Part shown: positions 39,209 to 49,251 of the stretch, piece by piece
Position numbering within the stretch: position 1 is the stretch's first letter
Layout: each line of letters begins with the position of its first letter
Origin: Caballeronia sp. TF1N1
GTDB lineage: Bacteria; Pseudomonadota; Gammaproteobacteria; Burkholderiales; Burkholderiaceae
Direction of reading: 5' to 3'
Assembly: GCF_022878925.1 (NCBI RefSeq)
Contig: NZ_CP084626.1
Coordinates: 310,001 to 374,000 of the forward strand
DNA: 64,000 nucleotides
Program-made: the position numbers and the translations under genes
Notes under the pieces: model-generated
Database searches by the model: none
What the model was told of the DNA's origin: nothing
What the model saw: the letters and a program-made list of their open reading frames with translations, nothing else

Positions 39209-39245
39209 CAAAGGGCCGGTCTCCTTTCGAAGACCGGCCCTTTGC
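39209..39245 (-). terminator. Intrinsic terminator after secF
   Basis: CAAAGGGCCGGTCT and AGACCGGCCCTTTG are perfect 14-base complements around an eight-base loop, just beyond the secF stop on the minus strand. The T-tract is short, so it is a strong hairpin with moderate U-run. Confidence 0.75.
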
Positions 39246-39267
39246 TTGTCCATCGTTACGACGCGCC

Positions 39268-40218
39268 TTAAACCTGAGCGCCCGCGTTCGGATCGTTCGG
39301 ATCGAACCTGTCCTTCTTGTCCTTGACGAGATCTTCGCGCTTCACGCCCAGCCACATCGCAAGCGCGGCGGCCACGAACACCGACGAGTAGATACCGAAC
39401 AGAATACCCACCGTCAGCGCCAGCGCGAAGTAATGCAGCGTCGGACCGCCGAAGAAGAACATCGAGAGCACCATCATTTCCGTACAGCCGTGAGTGATGA
39501 TGGTTCGCGACATCGTGCTCGTGATCGCGTGGTTGATAACCTCGATCACCGTCATCTTGCGCTGCTTGCGGAAGGTTTCACGAATCCGGTCGAAGATAAC
39601 CACCGACTCGTTCACCGAATAGCCGAGCACCGCGAGAATCGCCGCCAGCACGGACAGCGAGAACTCCCACTGGAAGTAAGCGAAGAAGCCGAGAATGATC
39701 ACCACGTCGTGCAAGTTGGCGATAACGCCCGCCACCGCATACTTCCACTCGAAGCGGAACGACAGATAGATCACGATGCCGATCACCACGCAAGCCAGCG
39801 CCAACAGCCCGTTGGTCACGAGTTCCTTGCCCACCTGGGGCCCGACGAACTCGACACGTTGCAGTGTGACTTGCGGGTCGTTGACCTTGAGCGCGGTGAT
39901 CACCTGATCGCTCTGCTGCGCCGACGTGAGGCCTTGCTTGATCGGCAAACGGATGAGCACGTCGCGCGATGTGCCGAAGTTCTTCACTTGCGCATCGGCG
40001 TAACCGAGCCTGGCCATGGTGCCGCGCACGGGTTCGAGCGGCACGGCTTGCGGATACTGCACCTCGATGACCGTTCCGCCCGTGAACTCCACCGACAGAT
40101 GCAGGCCTCGATGCACGAGGAAAAAAACGGCCGCGAGGAACGTGATGAGCGAGATCGCGTTGAAGATCAACGCGCGCTGCATCAACGGCAAGTCGCGGCG
40201 AATGCGGAAGAATTCCAT
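39268..40218 (-). CDS. secF: Protein translocase subunit SecF
   Basis: RND-like membrane protein that with SecD uses the proton gradient to assist late steps of Sec export. The 316-residue product has six helices, the periplasmic domain after helix 1 containing LSVEFTGGTVIEVQYP near residue 36, and the conserved VLGYSVNESVVIFDRIRE near 197 in helix 4. It ends DPNDPNAGAQV. Last gene of yajC-secD-secF, 26 bases after secD. Confidence 0.96.
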   Translation of the reverse strand: MEFFRIRRDLPLMQRALIFNAISLITFLAAVFFLVHRGLHLSVEFTGGTVIEVQYPQAVPLEPVRGTMARLGYADAQVKNFGTSRDVLIRLPIKQGLTSAQQSDQVITALKVNDPQVTLQRVEFVGPQVGKELVTNGLLALACVVIGIVIYLSFRFEWKYAVAGVIANLHDVVIILGFFAYFQWEFSLSVLAAILAVLGYSVNESVVIFDRIRETFRKQRKMTVIEVINHAITSTMSRTIITHGCTEMMVLSMFFFGGPTLHYFALALTVGILFGIYSSVFVAAALAMWLGVKREDLVKDKKDRFDPNDPNAGAQV

Positions 40219-40244
40219 GTTTCGTTTCTCCGGGGTTCAGTCAA

Positions 40245-42317
40245 TCAGCGGGGCGAACCCGGTTTTTCCTCATCGATGCCAGGACCAGAACGGCGGCGCA
40301 CGCTCGGCTTGCCACCGCGCGCAGGCGTCTGAACCTGAGCACGCGGCGCCGCGACGGGAACAGCCGTCTTGGTCTTGCCTTTCGCCGTCTTGATGATTTC
40401 GTCGACGGGCGAATCGTCACCGCGTTGGGCGGCGAGATACGCGGCCGCCGCAGCTTCGGTGTTGCCGCCTTCCGGGCGCCACACCTGACCGATAGCCAGC
40501 GACTTCAGCTTCTTCTTGCCGCCGTACCACAGGTTCACGAGGCCGCGCGAGAAGAACACCGCCGAGAACATCGAGGTCAGAATGCCGATACAGTGCACGA
40601 CCGCGAAGCCGCGTACCGGACCCGAGCCGAACGCGAGCAGCGCGAGACCGGCGATCAGCGTGGTGACATTCGAGTCGAGAATGGTCGCCCAGGCGTGCTT
40701 GAAACCTTCCTGTATCGCCGTTTGCGGCGGCGCGCCGTTACGCAGTTCTTCGCGGATACGTTCGTTGATCAGCACGTTCGCGTCGATCGCCATGCCGAGC
40801 GCAAGCGCAATAGCCGCGATACCCGGCAAGGTCAGCGTGGCCTGCAGCATGGAGAGGATCGCGACGAGCAGCAGCAGGTTGACCGACAGCGACAACATGG
40901 AGATCAGGCCGAACAGCATGTAGTACACGATCATGAAGATGGCGATCGCGGCGAAACCGTACTGCACCGAATCGAAGCCCTTCTTGATGTTGTCGGCGCC
41001 AAGGCTCGGCCCGACCGTGCGTTCCTCGATGATGTCCATTGGCGCTGCGAGCGAACCGGCGCGCAAGAGCAGTGCGAGATCCGTGGCGGCTTGCGGCGTC
41101 GGCTGGCCGGTGATCTGGAAGCGGTCGCCGAGTTCGGACTGAATGGTCGCGACCGTCAGCACTTCGCCCTTGCCCTTTTCGAACAGAACCATGGCCATCG
41201 GCTTGCCGATGTTGTCGCGCGACACGCTCGACACCGCGCGGCCGCCGGCCGAGTCGAGGCGAAGATTTACGGACGGACGCTGATGATCGTCGAAGCCCGT
41301 GGACGCGTCGATGATGCGGTCGCCCGTGAAGATGATCTGCTTGCGCAGGAACACGGTGCGGTCGCCCTGCTTGAACGCTTCGTCGCCCGGCGGCACCGGA
41401 TCGGTCGCGTTTCCGTAGGTGTTCACGGGATCGGCGAGACGTGCTTCGAGCGTCGCCGTGCGGCCGATGATGTCCTTTGCCTTCGCCGTGTCCTGCACGC
41501 CCGGCAGCTCGACGACGATCCGGTCCGAACCCTGCTGCTGAATCACGGGCTCGGCCACGCCGAGTTCGTTGACGCGGTTATGCAGCGTCGTGATGTTTTG
41601 CTTGAGCGCGCCGTCTTCCACCGTGCGCTGCGTGCCCGGCGTGAAGGTGCCGACCACCTGATAGCCGTCGCCGCCCTGACGCGTGGTCCATTGCAATTCG
41701 GCGACGCCCGTCGTGAGCAACGTGCGCGCGTTGTCGGCCGCGGCCGCATCGGCGAAATTCACCACCACCGATTGCCCCACGCGATTCACGCCGCCATCGC
41801 GGATATTGCGGTCGCGCAGGTAAGTGCGCGCGTCGGCGGCGTCGGAATCGAGCTTCTTGTTGAGCGCGCCAGCCATGTCCACTTGCAGCAGGAAGTGCAC
41901 GCCGCCGCGCAAGTCGAGACCGAGGTACATCGGCAATGCATGCAGCGCGGAGAGCCAGCGCGGCGATGCGCTCTGCAGGTTCAGCGCGACGATGTACTGC
42001 GGGTCGGTCGGGTCGCTGTTCAGCGCCTTCGTGATGATGTCTTTCGCATGCAACTGCGTGTCCGTGTCTTTCAGACGCACACGAATGTTCGCACTCGCCG
42101 ACGAGTTGTCGAACGTGACTTCGTCGGACTGGATCTTTGCCGCGGCGAGCGCGCTCTCGACAGTCGAAAGCGTGGCGGAGTCGAGCTTCACGGTTGCCTT
42201 GCCGCTCGATACCTGCACGGCAGGCGCTTCGCCGAAGAAATTGGGAAGCGTGTAGACGAGACCGATGACGAGCGCCACCAGCATCACGACATACTTCCAG
42301 AGGGGATAACGATTCAT
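40245..42317 (-). CDS. secD: Protein translocase subunit SecD
   Basis: Partner of SecF. The 690-residue product starts MNRYPLWKYVVMLVALVIGLVYTLPNFFGE in part: one N-terminal helix, a large periplasmic P1 domain containing LGLDLRGGVHFLLQVD near 132, and a five-helix RND domain with LALGMAIDANVLINERIREEL near 525. Roughly 60-70 residues of Lys/Pro/Ala-rich cytoplasmic tail (after GKKKLKSLAIGQVW) exceed the E. coli protein and look low-complexity. Confidence 0.95.
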   Translation of the reverse strand: MNRYPLWKYVVMLVALVIGLVYTLPNFFGEAPAVQVSSGKATVKLDSATLSTVESALAAAKIQSDEVTFDNSSASANIRVRLKDTDTQLHAKDIITKALNSDPTDPQYIVALNLQSASPRWLSALHALPMYLGLDLRGGVHFLLQVDMAGALNKKLDSDAADARTYLRDRNIRDGGVNRVGQSVVVNFADAAAADNARTLLTTGVAELQWTTRQGGDGYQVVGTFTPGTQRTVEDGALKQNITTLHNRVNELGVAEPVIQQQGSDRIVVELPGVQDTAKAKDIIGRTATLEARLADPVNTYGNATDPVPPGDEAFKQGDRTVFLRKQIIFTGDRIIDASTGFDDHQRPSVNLRLDSAGGRAVSSVSRDNIGKPMAMVLFEKGKGEVLTVATIQSELGDRFQITGQPTPQAATDLALLLRAGSLAAPMDIIEERTVGPSLGADNIKKGFDSVQYGFAAIAIFMIVYYMLFGLISMLSLSVNLLLLVAILSMLQATLTLPGIAAIALALGMAIDANVLINERIREELRNGAPPQTAIQEGFKHAWATILDSNVTTLIAGLALLAFGSGPVRGFAVVHCIGILTSMFSAVFFSRGLVNLWYGGKKKLKSLAIGQVWRPEGGNTEAAAAAYLAAQRGDDSPVDEIIKTAKGKTKTAVPVAAPRAQVQTPARGGKPSVRRRSGPGIDEEKPGSPR

Positions 42318-42440
42318 GGGGATGGCCGAACGGAAAGTTGGCTGCGGGGGAGGGGGCGTCCGGCGTCATGCGCTGCGAACCGCATGGGAAGACCCGGTGG
42401 CTCGGTGGCGAGGCCGCGCCGGACGCGAAGGAACGTGGCC

Positions 42441-42767
42441 TTACAGCGCTTTGATGGTGCCCTTCGGGAGAATGGTCGTGACGGCAGCCTTCTGCACGGT
42501 GATTTCCGTGCCTTCGGCGATTTCCACGCCAACGTAAGCTTCCGACACCTTCGTGACCTTGCCGACGATGCCGCCGTTCGTGACGACTTCATCGCCCTTG
42601 GCCATGGCCGACAGCATGTTGCGATGCTCTTTCTGACGCTTCATCTGCGGACGGATCATGATGAAGTACAACACGGCGAACATCAGGATCAGCGGCAGGA
42701 AGCTCATCAGGCTCGATTCCGCGCTGCTGGCGGTGCCTTGTGCAAAGGCATTGGAAATGAACGACAC
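42441..42767 (-). CDS. yajC: Sec translocon accessory protein YajC
   Basis: A 108-residue single-span membrane protein: helix at about residues 22-40 (FLPLILMFAVLYFIMIRPQ) followed by the basic RPQMKRQKEHR and a small cytoplasmic domain. GTG at 42767 is used as start, supported by GGAGAG seven bases upstream. YajC binds SecDF, and the gene order yajC-secD-secF is conserved. Confidence 0.95.
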   Translation of the reverse strand: MSFISNAFAQGTASSAESSLMSFLPLILMFAVLYFIMIRPQMKRQKEHRNMLSAMAKGDEVVTNGGIVGKVTKVSEAYVGVEIAEGTEITVQKAAVTTILPKGTIKAL

Positions 42768-42785
42768 GTTGGTCTCTCCGTTAAT

Positions 42786-42833
42786 ACGTTCAGAATTGCG
42801 TTCGAAATGACGTTCGCAAATGCGTTTGAAAAC
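42786..42833 (-). repeat. Four imperfect 12-base tandem repeats in the yajC 5' untranslated region
   Basis: Read on the plus strand: ACGTTCAGAATT, GCGTTCGAAATG, ACGTTCGCAAAT and GCGTTTGAAAAC, head to tail without gaps. They end about 18 bases upstream of the yajC GTG and lie within its predicted leader. Each unit shares the core CGTTY(G/A)(A/C)AA. Confidence 0.6.
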
Positions 42834-42855
42834 CTGGGCCAGAAATTAGCCCGAT

Positions 42856-42861
42856 ATTCTA
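42856..42861 (-). promoter_or_regulatory. Candidate extended -10 promoter of yajC-secD-secF
   Basis: On the minus strand TGGTAGAAT (hexamer TAGAAT at 42861-42856) matches the extended -10 consensus. It would start transcription near 42849, about 80 bases before the yajC start, giving the sec genes a promoter separate from tgt. The -35 region is poor. Confidence 0.5.
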
Positions 42862-42989
42862 CCACTCGCCGCGCCCCTCAAATGGCTGGAATGCGCTTTG
42901 GCATCAAGCCGTTACCGCGACTTTCGAGAGTCCGTTGCGAGCGACGGAAAGGCGATTGTAATGCCTGTCCGGACGATATCCGTCCCGCC

Positions 42990-44219
<1,230 letters not shown>

Positions 44220-44261
44220 TCAAGCCGTCAGCTTCGGTCGATACGTCCGGCGCGTAGATGG

Positions 44262-45314
44262 TTAAGTTTGGGAATGGCGAGTCAAAAGCATGGCATCGCC
44301 ATAACTGAAGAAGCGGTATTTCTCGTCGATGGCGTGCTGGTAAGCCGCGCGGATCGCGTCCATGCCGGCGAAGGCGGACACGAGCATCAGGAGCGTCGAC
44401 TTCGGCAAATGGAAATTGGTGACGAGCCGGTCGACTACGCGGAAGGTGTAACCCGGCGTGATGAAGATATCCGTCTCGGCGCTCGTTGCGGCGAGCGGGC
44501 GGCCGGCTTCGGCGGCGTCGCGGGCGGCGGCTTCCAGCGCGCGCATGGACGTCGTGCCCACGGCGATCACGCGATTGCCGCGCGCCTTCACCGCCGCGAT
44601 TTTATCGACGAGCGACTGCGGCAACTCGTACCACTCGCTGTGCATCTTGTGCTCGGCGATATTGTCCACGCGTACCGGCTGAAACGTGCCCGCGCCGACG
44701 TGCAGCGTGAGCGTGGCGCGTTCGACTCCACGCGCGTCGAGTCGGGCGAAGAGGGCATCGTCGAAATGGAGGCCTGCCGTCGGCGCCGCGACCGCGCCGG
44801 GATTTGCTGCGTAGACGGTCTGATAACGCGTTTCGTCGTAGGCGTCGGGGTCGTGCTCGATATACGGCGGAAGCGGCAAGCGCCCGTATTGCTCGATGAG
44901 CGTCAGGCATTCGGCCGGAAAATGCAGCGTATAGAACGGTTCGACGCGCTCGCCGACGGTGACATCGAATGCATCGGCGAGGCGAAGGGTCGTGCCCGGC
45001 CCGGGACTCTTGCTCGCGCGAATCTGCGCAAGCGCGGTGGTTGCGCCCGTCAGACGCTCTACCAGCACTTCTACGCGTCCGCCACTGGCCTTCTGGCCGA
45101 GGAAGCGCGCCTTGAGTACTTTGGTATCGTTGAAGACGAGCAGATCGCCGGCGTCGAGCCGGTTCGGCAGATTGGAGAAACGCCGGTCGATGAGCGTGGC
45201 CGGCGAAACGTGATTGTCCACTTCGAGCAGACGGCTCGCGCTGCGCTCGGTGAGCGCACTCTGCGCGATCAGCTCGGGCGGCAGATTAAAATCGAAATCG
45301 GAGAGCGTGAACAT
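44262..45314 (-). CDS. queA: S-adenosylmethionine:tRNA ribosyltransferase-isomerase
   Basis: Transfers and isomerises the ribosyl group of SAM onto preQ1-tRNA to form epoxyqueuosine. The 350-residue product starts [18 protein letters not shown], with [14 protein letters not shown] near residue 58, the [13 protein letters not shown] stretch near 183 and [12 protein letters not shown] near 215, all QueA hallmarks. The minus-strand frame stays open far upstream, but that part lies antisense to recG; ATG at 45314 gives the conserved start. It is followed by tgt. Confidence 0.94.
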   Translation of the reverse strand: MFTLSDFDFNLPPELIAQSALTERSASRLLEVDNHVSPATLIDRRFSNLPNRLDAGDLLVFNDTKVLKARFLGQKASGGRVEVLVERLTGATTALAQIRASKSPGPGTTLRLADAFDVTVGERVEPFYTLHFPAECLTLIEQYGRLPLPPYIEHDPDAYDETRYQTVYAANPGAVAAPTAGLHFDDALFARLDARGVERATLTLHVGAGTFQPVRVDNIAEHKMHSEWYELPQSLVDKIAAVKARGNRVIAVGTTSMRALEAAARDAAEAGRPLAATSAETDIFITPGYTFRVVDRLVTNFHLPKSTLLMLVSAFAGMDAIRAAYQHAIDEKYRFFSYGDAMLLTRHSQT

Positions 45315-45398
45315 GGCGTTTGATAGTTGCCCGATGTTGCTTGAGGGCGGCACAGGCGCGCCGACCAAAACCCCATATTGTACTTGCGTAGAGAGCAG

Positions 45399-47816
45399 AT
45401 GCCCTTGTCCGACCGCCGCGTGACTTCTCCCGACGAAGCGTTTCCAAGCGCCGAAGACAGCGGCGCGCGTGTCGAAGGGAAGGCCGCGCGCACGCGGAAG
45501 AAAGCGCCGAAGCCGGTCATGGCGGGCACGATCCAGCCGGAGGGCGAGGTGCGGGCGTCCGCGCTCGACGACGGTGATTCGCCGCCGACTGCTTCGGCGG
45601 CGAAGGCTCAAGACGCGGGTTTCGACAGCACCGCCGAAACCTTCGAGGAGCCGAGCGTGGCGGACGCGCAGTCCACTCGCGCCGCCCAACCCGCGTCGGC
45701 CGCGAAAACTGGGAACGCGGGTCTGACCAGCGCCGGCAAAACCGCGCCCAAGCTCGTCAAACCCGCCGACAAGCTCGCCAAGCTCGGCTTGAAGACCGAC
45801 ATCGACCTCGTCTTGCATCTGCCGATGCGCTATGAAGACGAAACGTCGCTCACGCCAATCGCCGAACTCATTCCCGGCGACATCGCGCAGACGGAAGGCG
45901 TCGTGTTCGATAACGAGATCGCGTATCGGCCGAAGCGGCAATTGCTCGTGAAGATTCGCGACGATGCCGGCGACGACCTGACGCTGCGCTTTCTCAACTT
46001 CTACGGTTCGCAAGTCAAGCAGATGTCCGTCGGCGTGCGCCTGCGCGTGCGCGGCGACGTGCGCGGCGGCTTTTTCGGCCTGGAGATGGTGCACCCGGTC
46101 GTGCGCCCCGTCGATGACGACACGCCGCTGCCGCAAGCGCTCACGCCCGTCTATCCGGCGACCGCGGGCGTCTCGCAGGCGTATCTGCGCAAGGCGATCG
46201 ACAGCGCGCTCTCTCGCGTGTTTCTGCCGGAGTTGCTGCCCGAGCCGATCGCGCGCGCGCATCTCGCCCCGCTCAACGTGCCCGGCCTGCTCGACGCGGT
46301 GCGCACGCTGCATCATCCGCGCGCGGATTCCGACGAAACCGCGCTTATCGACGGCACGCATCCGGCGTGGACGCGCATCAAGTTCGAGGAACTGCTCGCG
46401 CAGCAGTTATCGCTCAAGCGCGCGCACGCCGAACGCCGCACTCGCGCCGCGCCTGCCATGCCGCGCCGTGCCGCTGGCGATTCCGCCTCGCTCGTCGTGC
46501 GTCTACTGAAAGCGCTGCCGTTTTCGCTGACCGGCGCGCAGCAGCGTGTCAGCGCGGAAATCGCGCACGAACTGACGCTCGCGCATCCGATGCAACGTCT
46601 TTTGCAAGGCGATGTCGGCAGCGGCAAGACCATCGTCGCGGCGCTCGCGGCGGCGCAGGCCATCGACGCCGGTTATCAGGCCGCGCTCATGGCGCCGACC
46701 GAAATTCTCGCGGAACAGCACGCGCGCAAGCTGCGCGGCTGGCTCGAACCGCTCGGCGTGTCGGTCGCGTGGCTCGCCGGCAGTCTCAAAGCCCGGGACA
46801 AACGCAGCGCAAGCGAGGCCGCCGCGCTCGGCACCGCGCACCTCGTCATCGGCACGCACGCGATCATTCAGGACTCGGTCGAGTTCGCGCGCTTGGGCCT
46901 CGTGATCGTGGATGAGCAGCATCGCTTCGGTGTCGCGCAGCGGCTTGCGCTGCGGGCGAAGGCGCAGAAAGCATCGAACGGGGCGAAAGACTTCCAGCCG
47001 CATCAGCTGATGATGTCCGCGACGCCGATTCCCCGAACGCTCGCCATGACCTATTACGCCGATCTCGATGTCTCGACCATCGACGAATTGCCGCCTGGCC
47101 GCACGCCGATTCTCACGAGAATCGTCTCCGACAGCCGCCGCGACGAGATCATCGGCCGCGTGCGCGAGGCGGCGCTGACTGGTCGGCAAGTTTATTGGGT
47201 GTGTCCGCTGATCGAGGAAAGCGAGACGCTGCAGTTGCAAACCGCCGTCGAGACTTACGAAACGCTCGTCGCGGCGCTGCCCGAACTGCGCGTCGGGCTG
47301 GTTCACGGTCGGCTTGCGCCCGCTGAAAAGGCGGCGGTCATGGACGCCTTCTCGCGCAACGAAGTGCAATTGCTGGTCGCGACGACGGTGATCGAAGTGG
47401 GCGTGGACGTGCCGAATGCATCGCTGATGGTGATCGAGCATGCGGAGCGTTTCGGGCTCGCGCAGCTGCATCAGTTGCGTGGACGCGTGGGGCGCGGCAG
47501 CGCCGCTTCCGTGTGCGTGCTGATGTACGCGAATCCGCTCTCGCAAACCGCGCGCTCCCGGTTGCAAACGATGCGCGAAACGACCGATGGCTTCGAGATC
47601 GCCCGCCGCGATCTCGAAATTCGCGGTCCCGGCGAGTTTCTCGGCGCGCGCCAGTCCGGTGAGGCGATGCTGCGTTTTGCCAGCCTCGAAAACGACGGCT
47701 GGCTGATCGAACCCGCGCGCGCGGCCGCGGATCGCATGCTCGAAGCGTTCCCGGACGCCGTTACGCGCCATCTCACCCGCTGGCTGGGCGTGCGCGAACA
47801 GTATTTAAAAGCGTGA
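45399..47816 (+). CDS. recG: ATP-dependent DNA helicase RecG
   Basis: Reverses stalled replication forks and processes branched DNA. The 805-residue product has a RecG wedge (OB) domain around residues 150-240, helicase motifs [14 protein letters not shown] (Walker A, near 405), [14 protein letters not shown] (DEQH, near 500) and [12 protein letters not shown] (near 545), and the C-terminal [12 protein letters not shown]. The first ~110 residues before [16 protein letters not shown] are Ala/Lys-rich, low-complexity and absent from E. coli RecG. ATG at 45399 ([11 protein letters not shown]) was chosen. Divergent from queA. Confidence 0.94.
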   Translation: MPLSDRRVTSPDEAFPSAEDSGARVEGKAARTRKKAPKPVMAGTIQPEGEVRASALDDGDSPPTASAAKAQDAGFDSTAETFEEPSVADAQSTRAAQPASAAKTGNAGLTSAGKTAPKLVKPADKLAKLGLKTDIDLVLHLPMRYEDETSLTPIAELIPGDIAQTEGVVFDNEIAYRPKRQLLVKIRDDAGDDLTLRFLNFYGSQVKQMSVGVRLRVRGDVRGGFFGLEMVHPVVRPVDDDTPLPQALTPVYPATAGVSQAYLRKAIDSALSRVFLPELLPEPIARAHLAPLNVPGLLDAVRTLHHPRADSDETALIDGTHPAWTRIKFEELLAQQLSLKRAHAERRTRAAPAMPRRAAGDSASLVVRLLKALPFSLTGAQQRVSAEIAHELTLAHPMQRLLQGDVGSGKTIVAALAAAQAIDAGYQAALMAPTEILAEQHARKLRGWLEPLGVSVAWLAGSLKARDKRSASEAAALGTAHLVIGTHAIIQDSVEFARLGLVIVDEQHRFGVAQRLALRAKAQKASNGAKDFQPHQLMMSATPIPRTLAMTYYADLDVSTIDELPPGRTPILTRIVSDSRRDEIIGRVREAALTGRQVYWVCPLIEESETLQLQTAVETYETLVAALPELRVGLVHGRLAPAEKAAVMDAFSRNEVQLLVATTVIEVGVDVPNASLMVIEHAERFGLAQLHQLRGRVGRGSAASVCVLMYANPLSQTARSRLQTMRETTDGFEIARRDLEIRGPGEFLGARQSGEAMLRFASLENDGWLIEPARAAADRMLEAFPDAVTRHLTRWLGVREQYLKA

Positions 47817-47956
47817 TGGGTGAACTTGAGCGGGCGTCGTCGGTCCCTATTTGCTAAATACACAGCCGCGTTTGCAATAGCCGCGAGAGTTGTCGAATTG
47901 CGCTTGGCGGGTGTATAAGATAAACCTATCGAATCAATGTATTCCATTGGCCTCCA

Positions 47957-48916
47957 ATGACGCTCACTGAACTGAAGTACATCGTCGCGGTTGCGCGCGA
48001 GCGGCACTTTGGCCGCGCCGCCGAAGCGTGCTTCGTCAGCCAGCCGACGCTGTCGGTGGCAATCAAGAAGCTCGAAGACGAACTCAACGTGCAGATCTTC
48101 GAGCGCGGCACGAGCGAAGTCAGCGTGACGCCCATCGGCGAGCAGATCGTCACGCAGGCGCAGCGCGTGCTCGAACAGACGCTCGCCATCAAGGAAATCG
48201 CCAAACAGGGCAAAGACCCGCTTGTCGGGCCGCTGCGGTTGGGCGTCATTTATACGATCGGGCCGTATCTGCTGCCGACGCTCGTCAAGCAGATGATCAA
48301 GGCGGTGCCGCAGATGCCGCTAATGCTTCAGGAAAACTACACGCTCAAGCTGATCGAACTGCTGAAGCAGGGTGAGATCGATGTGGCGATCATGGCGCTG
48401 CCGTTTCCCGAAACGGGCCTCATGGTGCGCGCGCTGTACGACGAGCCGTTCGTCGTTGCCATGCCTTCGGGTCATGCGTGGGAAAACCGCGCGAAGATCG
48501 ATCCGGACGATTTGAAGCAGGAAACCATGCTGCTGCTCGGCAGCGGCCATTGCTTCCGCGATCACGTTCTCGGCGTGTGTCCGGAGCTGATGCGCTTCTC
48601 GCAGAACGCGGACGGCATTCAGAAGACCTTCGAAGGCTCGTCGCTGGAAACCATCCGGCATATGGTGGCAAGCGGCGTCGGCATCACGGTTCTGCCGCGT
48701 ATGTCGGTGCATGAAGTGAAGCCGCACGCGGCGGGCATCGATTCCGGCCTGCTCAGTTACGTCGCGTTCGATGACCCCGTCCCGGACCGGCGCGTCGTGC
48801 TGGCGTGGCGCAAGAGCTTCACGCGCGTGCCTGCCATCGACGCGATCAGCGATGCCATCGCTGCCTGCGATTTGCCTGGCGTGAGAAAGCTGGACATACC
48901 GGTGGCGGTGAACTGA
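47957..48916 (+). CDS. oxyR: Hydrogen-peroxide-responsive regulator OxyR
   Basis: A 319-residue LysR-type regulator. The N-terminal helix-turn-helix reads MTLTELKYIVAVARERHFGR and SQPTLSVAIKKLED. The redox centre is visible as GSGHCFRDHVLGVCPE (cysteines about residues 199 and 208, separated by eight), exactly the OxyR disulfide spacing, which separates it from ordinary LysR proteins. It is followed by catalase and dps genes, its classic targets. The upstream region 47926-47934 shares CTATCGAAT with the catalase promoter, suggesting auto- and cross-regulation. Confidence 0.93.
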   Translation: MTLTELKYIVAVARERHFGRAAEACFVSQPTLSVAIKKLEDELNVQIFERGTSEVSVTPIGEQIVTQAQRVLEQTLAIKEIAKQGKDPLVGPLRLGVIYTIGPYLLPTLVKQMIKAVPQMPLMLQENYTLKLIELLKQGEIDVAIMALPFPETGLMVRALYDEPFVVAMPSGHAWENRAKIDPDDLKQETMLLLGSGHCFRDHVLGVCPELMRFSQNADGIQKTFEGSSLETIRHMVASGVGITVLPRMSVHEVKPHAAGIDSGLLSYVAFDDPVPDRRVVLAWRKSFTRVPAIDAISDAIAACDLPGVRKLDIPVAVN

Positions 48917-48944
48917 GTTCGCCGCAAGTTTCACGTTTCATCGC

Positions 48945-48977
48945 AAAGCCGTGCCTTCATCGAAGTCACGGCTTTTT
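48945..48977 (+). terminator. Intrinsic terminator of oxyR
   Basis: AAAGCCGTG (48945-48953) pairs with CACGGCTTT (48967-48975), followed by further T residues, 29 bases after the oxyR stop. It separates oxyR from the catalase unit. Confidence 0.85.
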
Positions 48978-48995
48978 CATCTGGGTGGCGCCTCC

Positions 48996-49050
48996 AACTA
49001 TCGAATAGATAAATTCAATCAAATTTTTGTTTTCGATAGTTTTCTATAAG
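48996..49050 (+). promoter_or_regulatory. Catalase promoter with a widely spaced inverted repeat
   Basis: AACTATCGAA (48996-49005) and TTCGATAGTT (49032-49041) are perfect 10-base inverted copies, 26 bases apart, directly before a TATAAG -10 candidate (49045-49050). CTATCGAAT recurs in the oxyR promoter. The size and position fit a LysR tetramer site such as OxyR, although the E. coli ATAG-N7-CTAT spacing is matched only in part. Confidence 0.5.
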
Positions 49051-49103
49051 ATTCCTCCATCGACAGCGCTTGGCCACTCCGGCCAAGCCCACGGAGGAAC
49101 GTC

Positions 49104-49193
49104 ATGCACCGCCACGCCGCCATCGCCAAATCATGGAACGAACTGCGCCACGTCGCCGTGCGCGTTCTAGCGGACTTCGCGCGCGTCGCCTGA
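49104..49193 (+). CDS. 29-residue small ORF upstream of catalase
   Basis: ATG at 49104 to TGA at 49191-49193, encoding [20 protein letters not shown] and nine more residues ending DFARVA. It is preceded by an excellent Shine-Dalgarno GGAGG (49093-49097) six bases from the ATG, better than that of many full genes here. It lies between the catalase promoter and the catalase start, 58 bases before the latter. The product is short, basic and amphipathic. It may be a leader peptide affecting catalase translation or a small stress protein. I do not recognise it. Confidence 0.55.
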   Translation: MHRHAAIAKSWNELRHVAVRVLADFARVA

Positions 49194-49251
49194 ATCTCGG
49201 CGAACCGTCGCATCACTCATCTCAAGCCAACGCAAAAACAGGAGTATCACG

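Noticed and set aside
42318..42440. A possible secretion-monitoring arrest peptide between yajC and secD
   Set aside because: The open frame continues deep into secD in another frame and shows no arrest-like motif or signal sequence.
45315..46361. A minus-strand extension of queA to about 700 codons
   Set aside because: It runs antisense to recG and has the Arg-rich shadow composition; QueA starts cleanly at MFTLSDFDF.
48996..49047. A perfect E. coli-type OxyR site at the catalase promoter
   Set aside because: Only one ATAG-N7-CTAT-like half fits well; the inverted repeat is real but the canonical four-block spacing is not.
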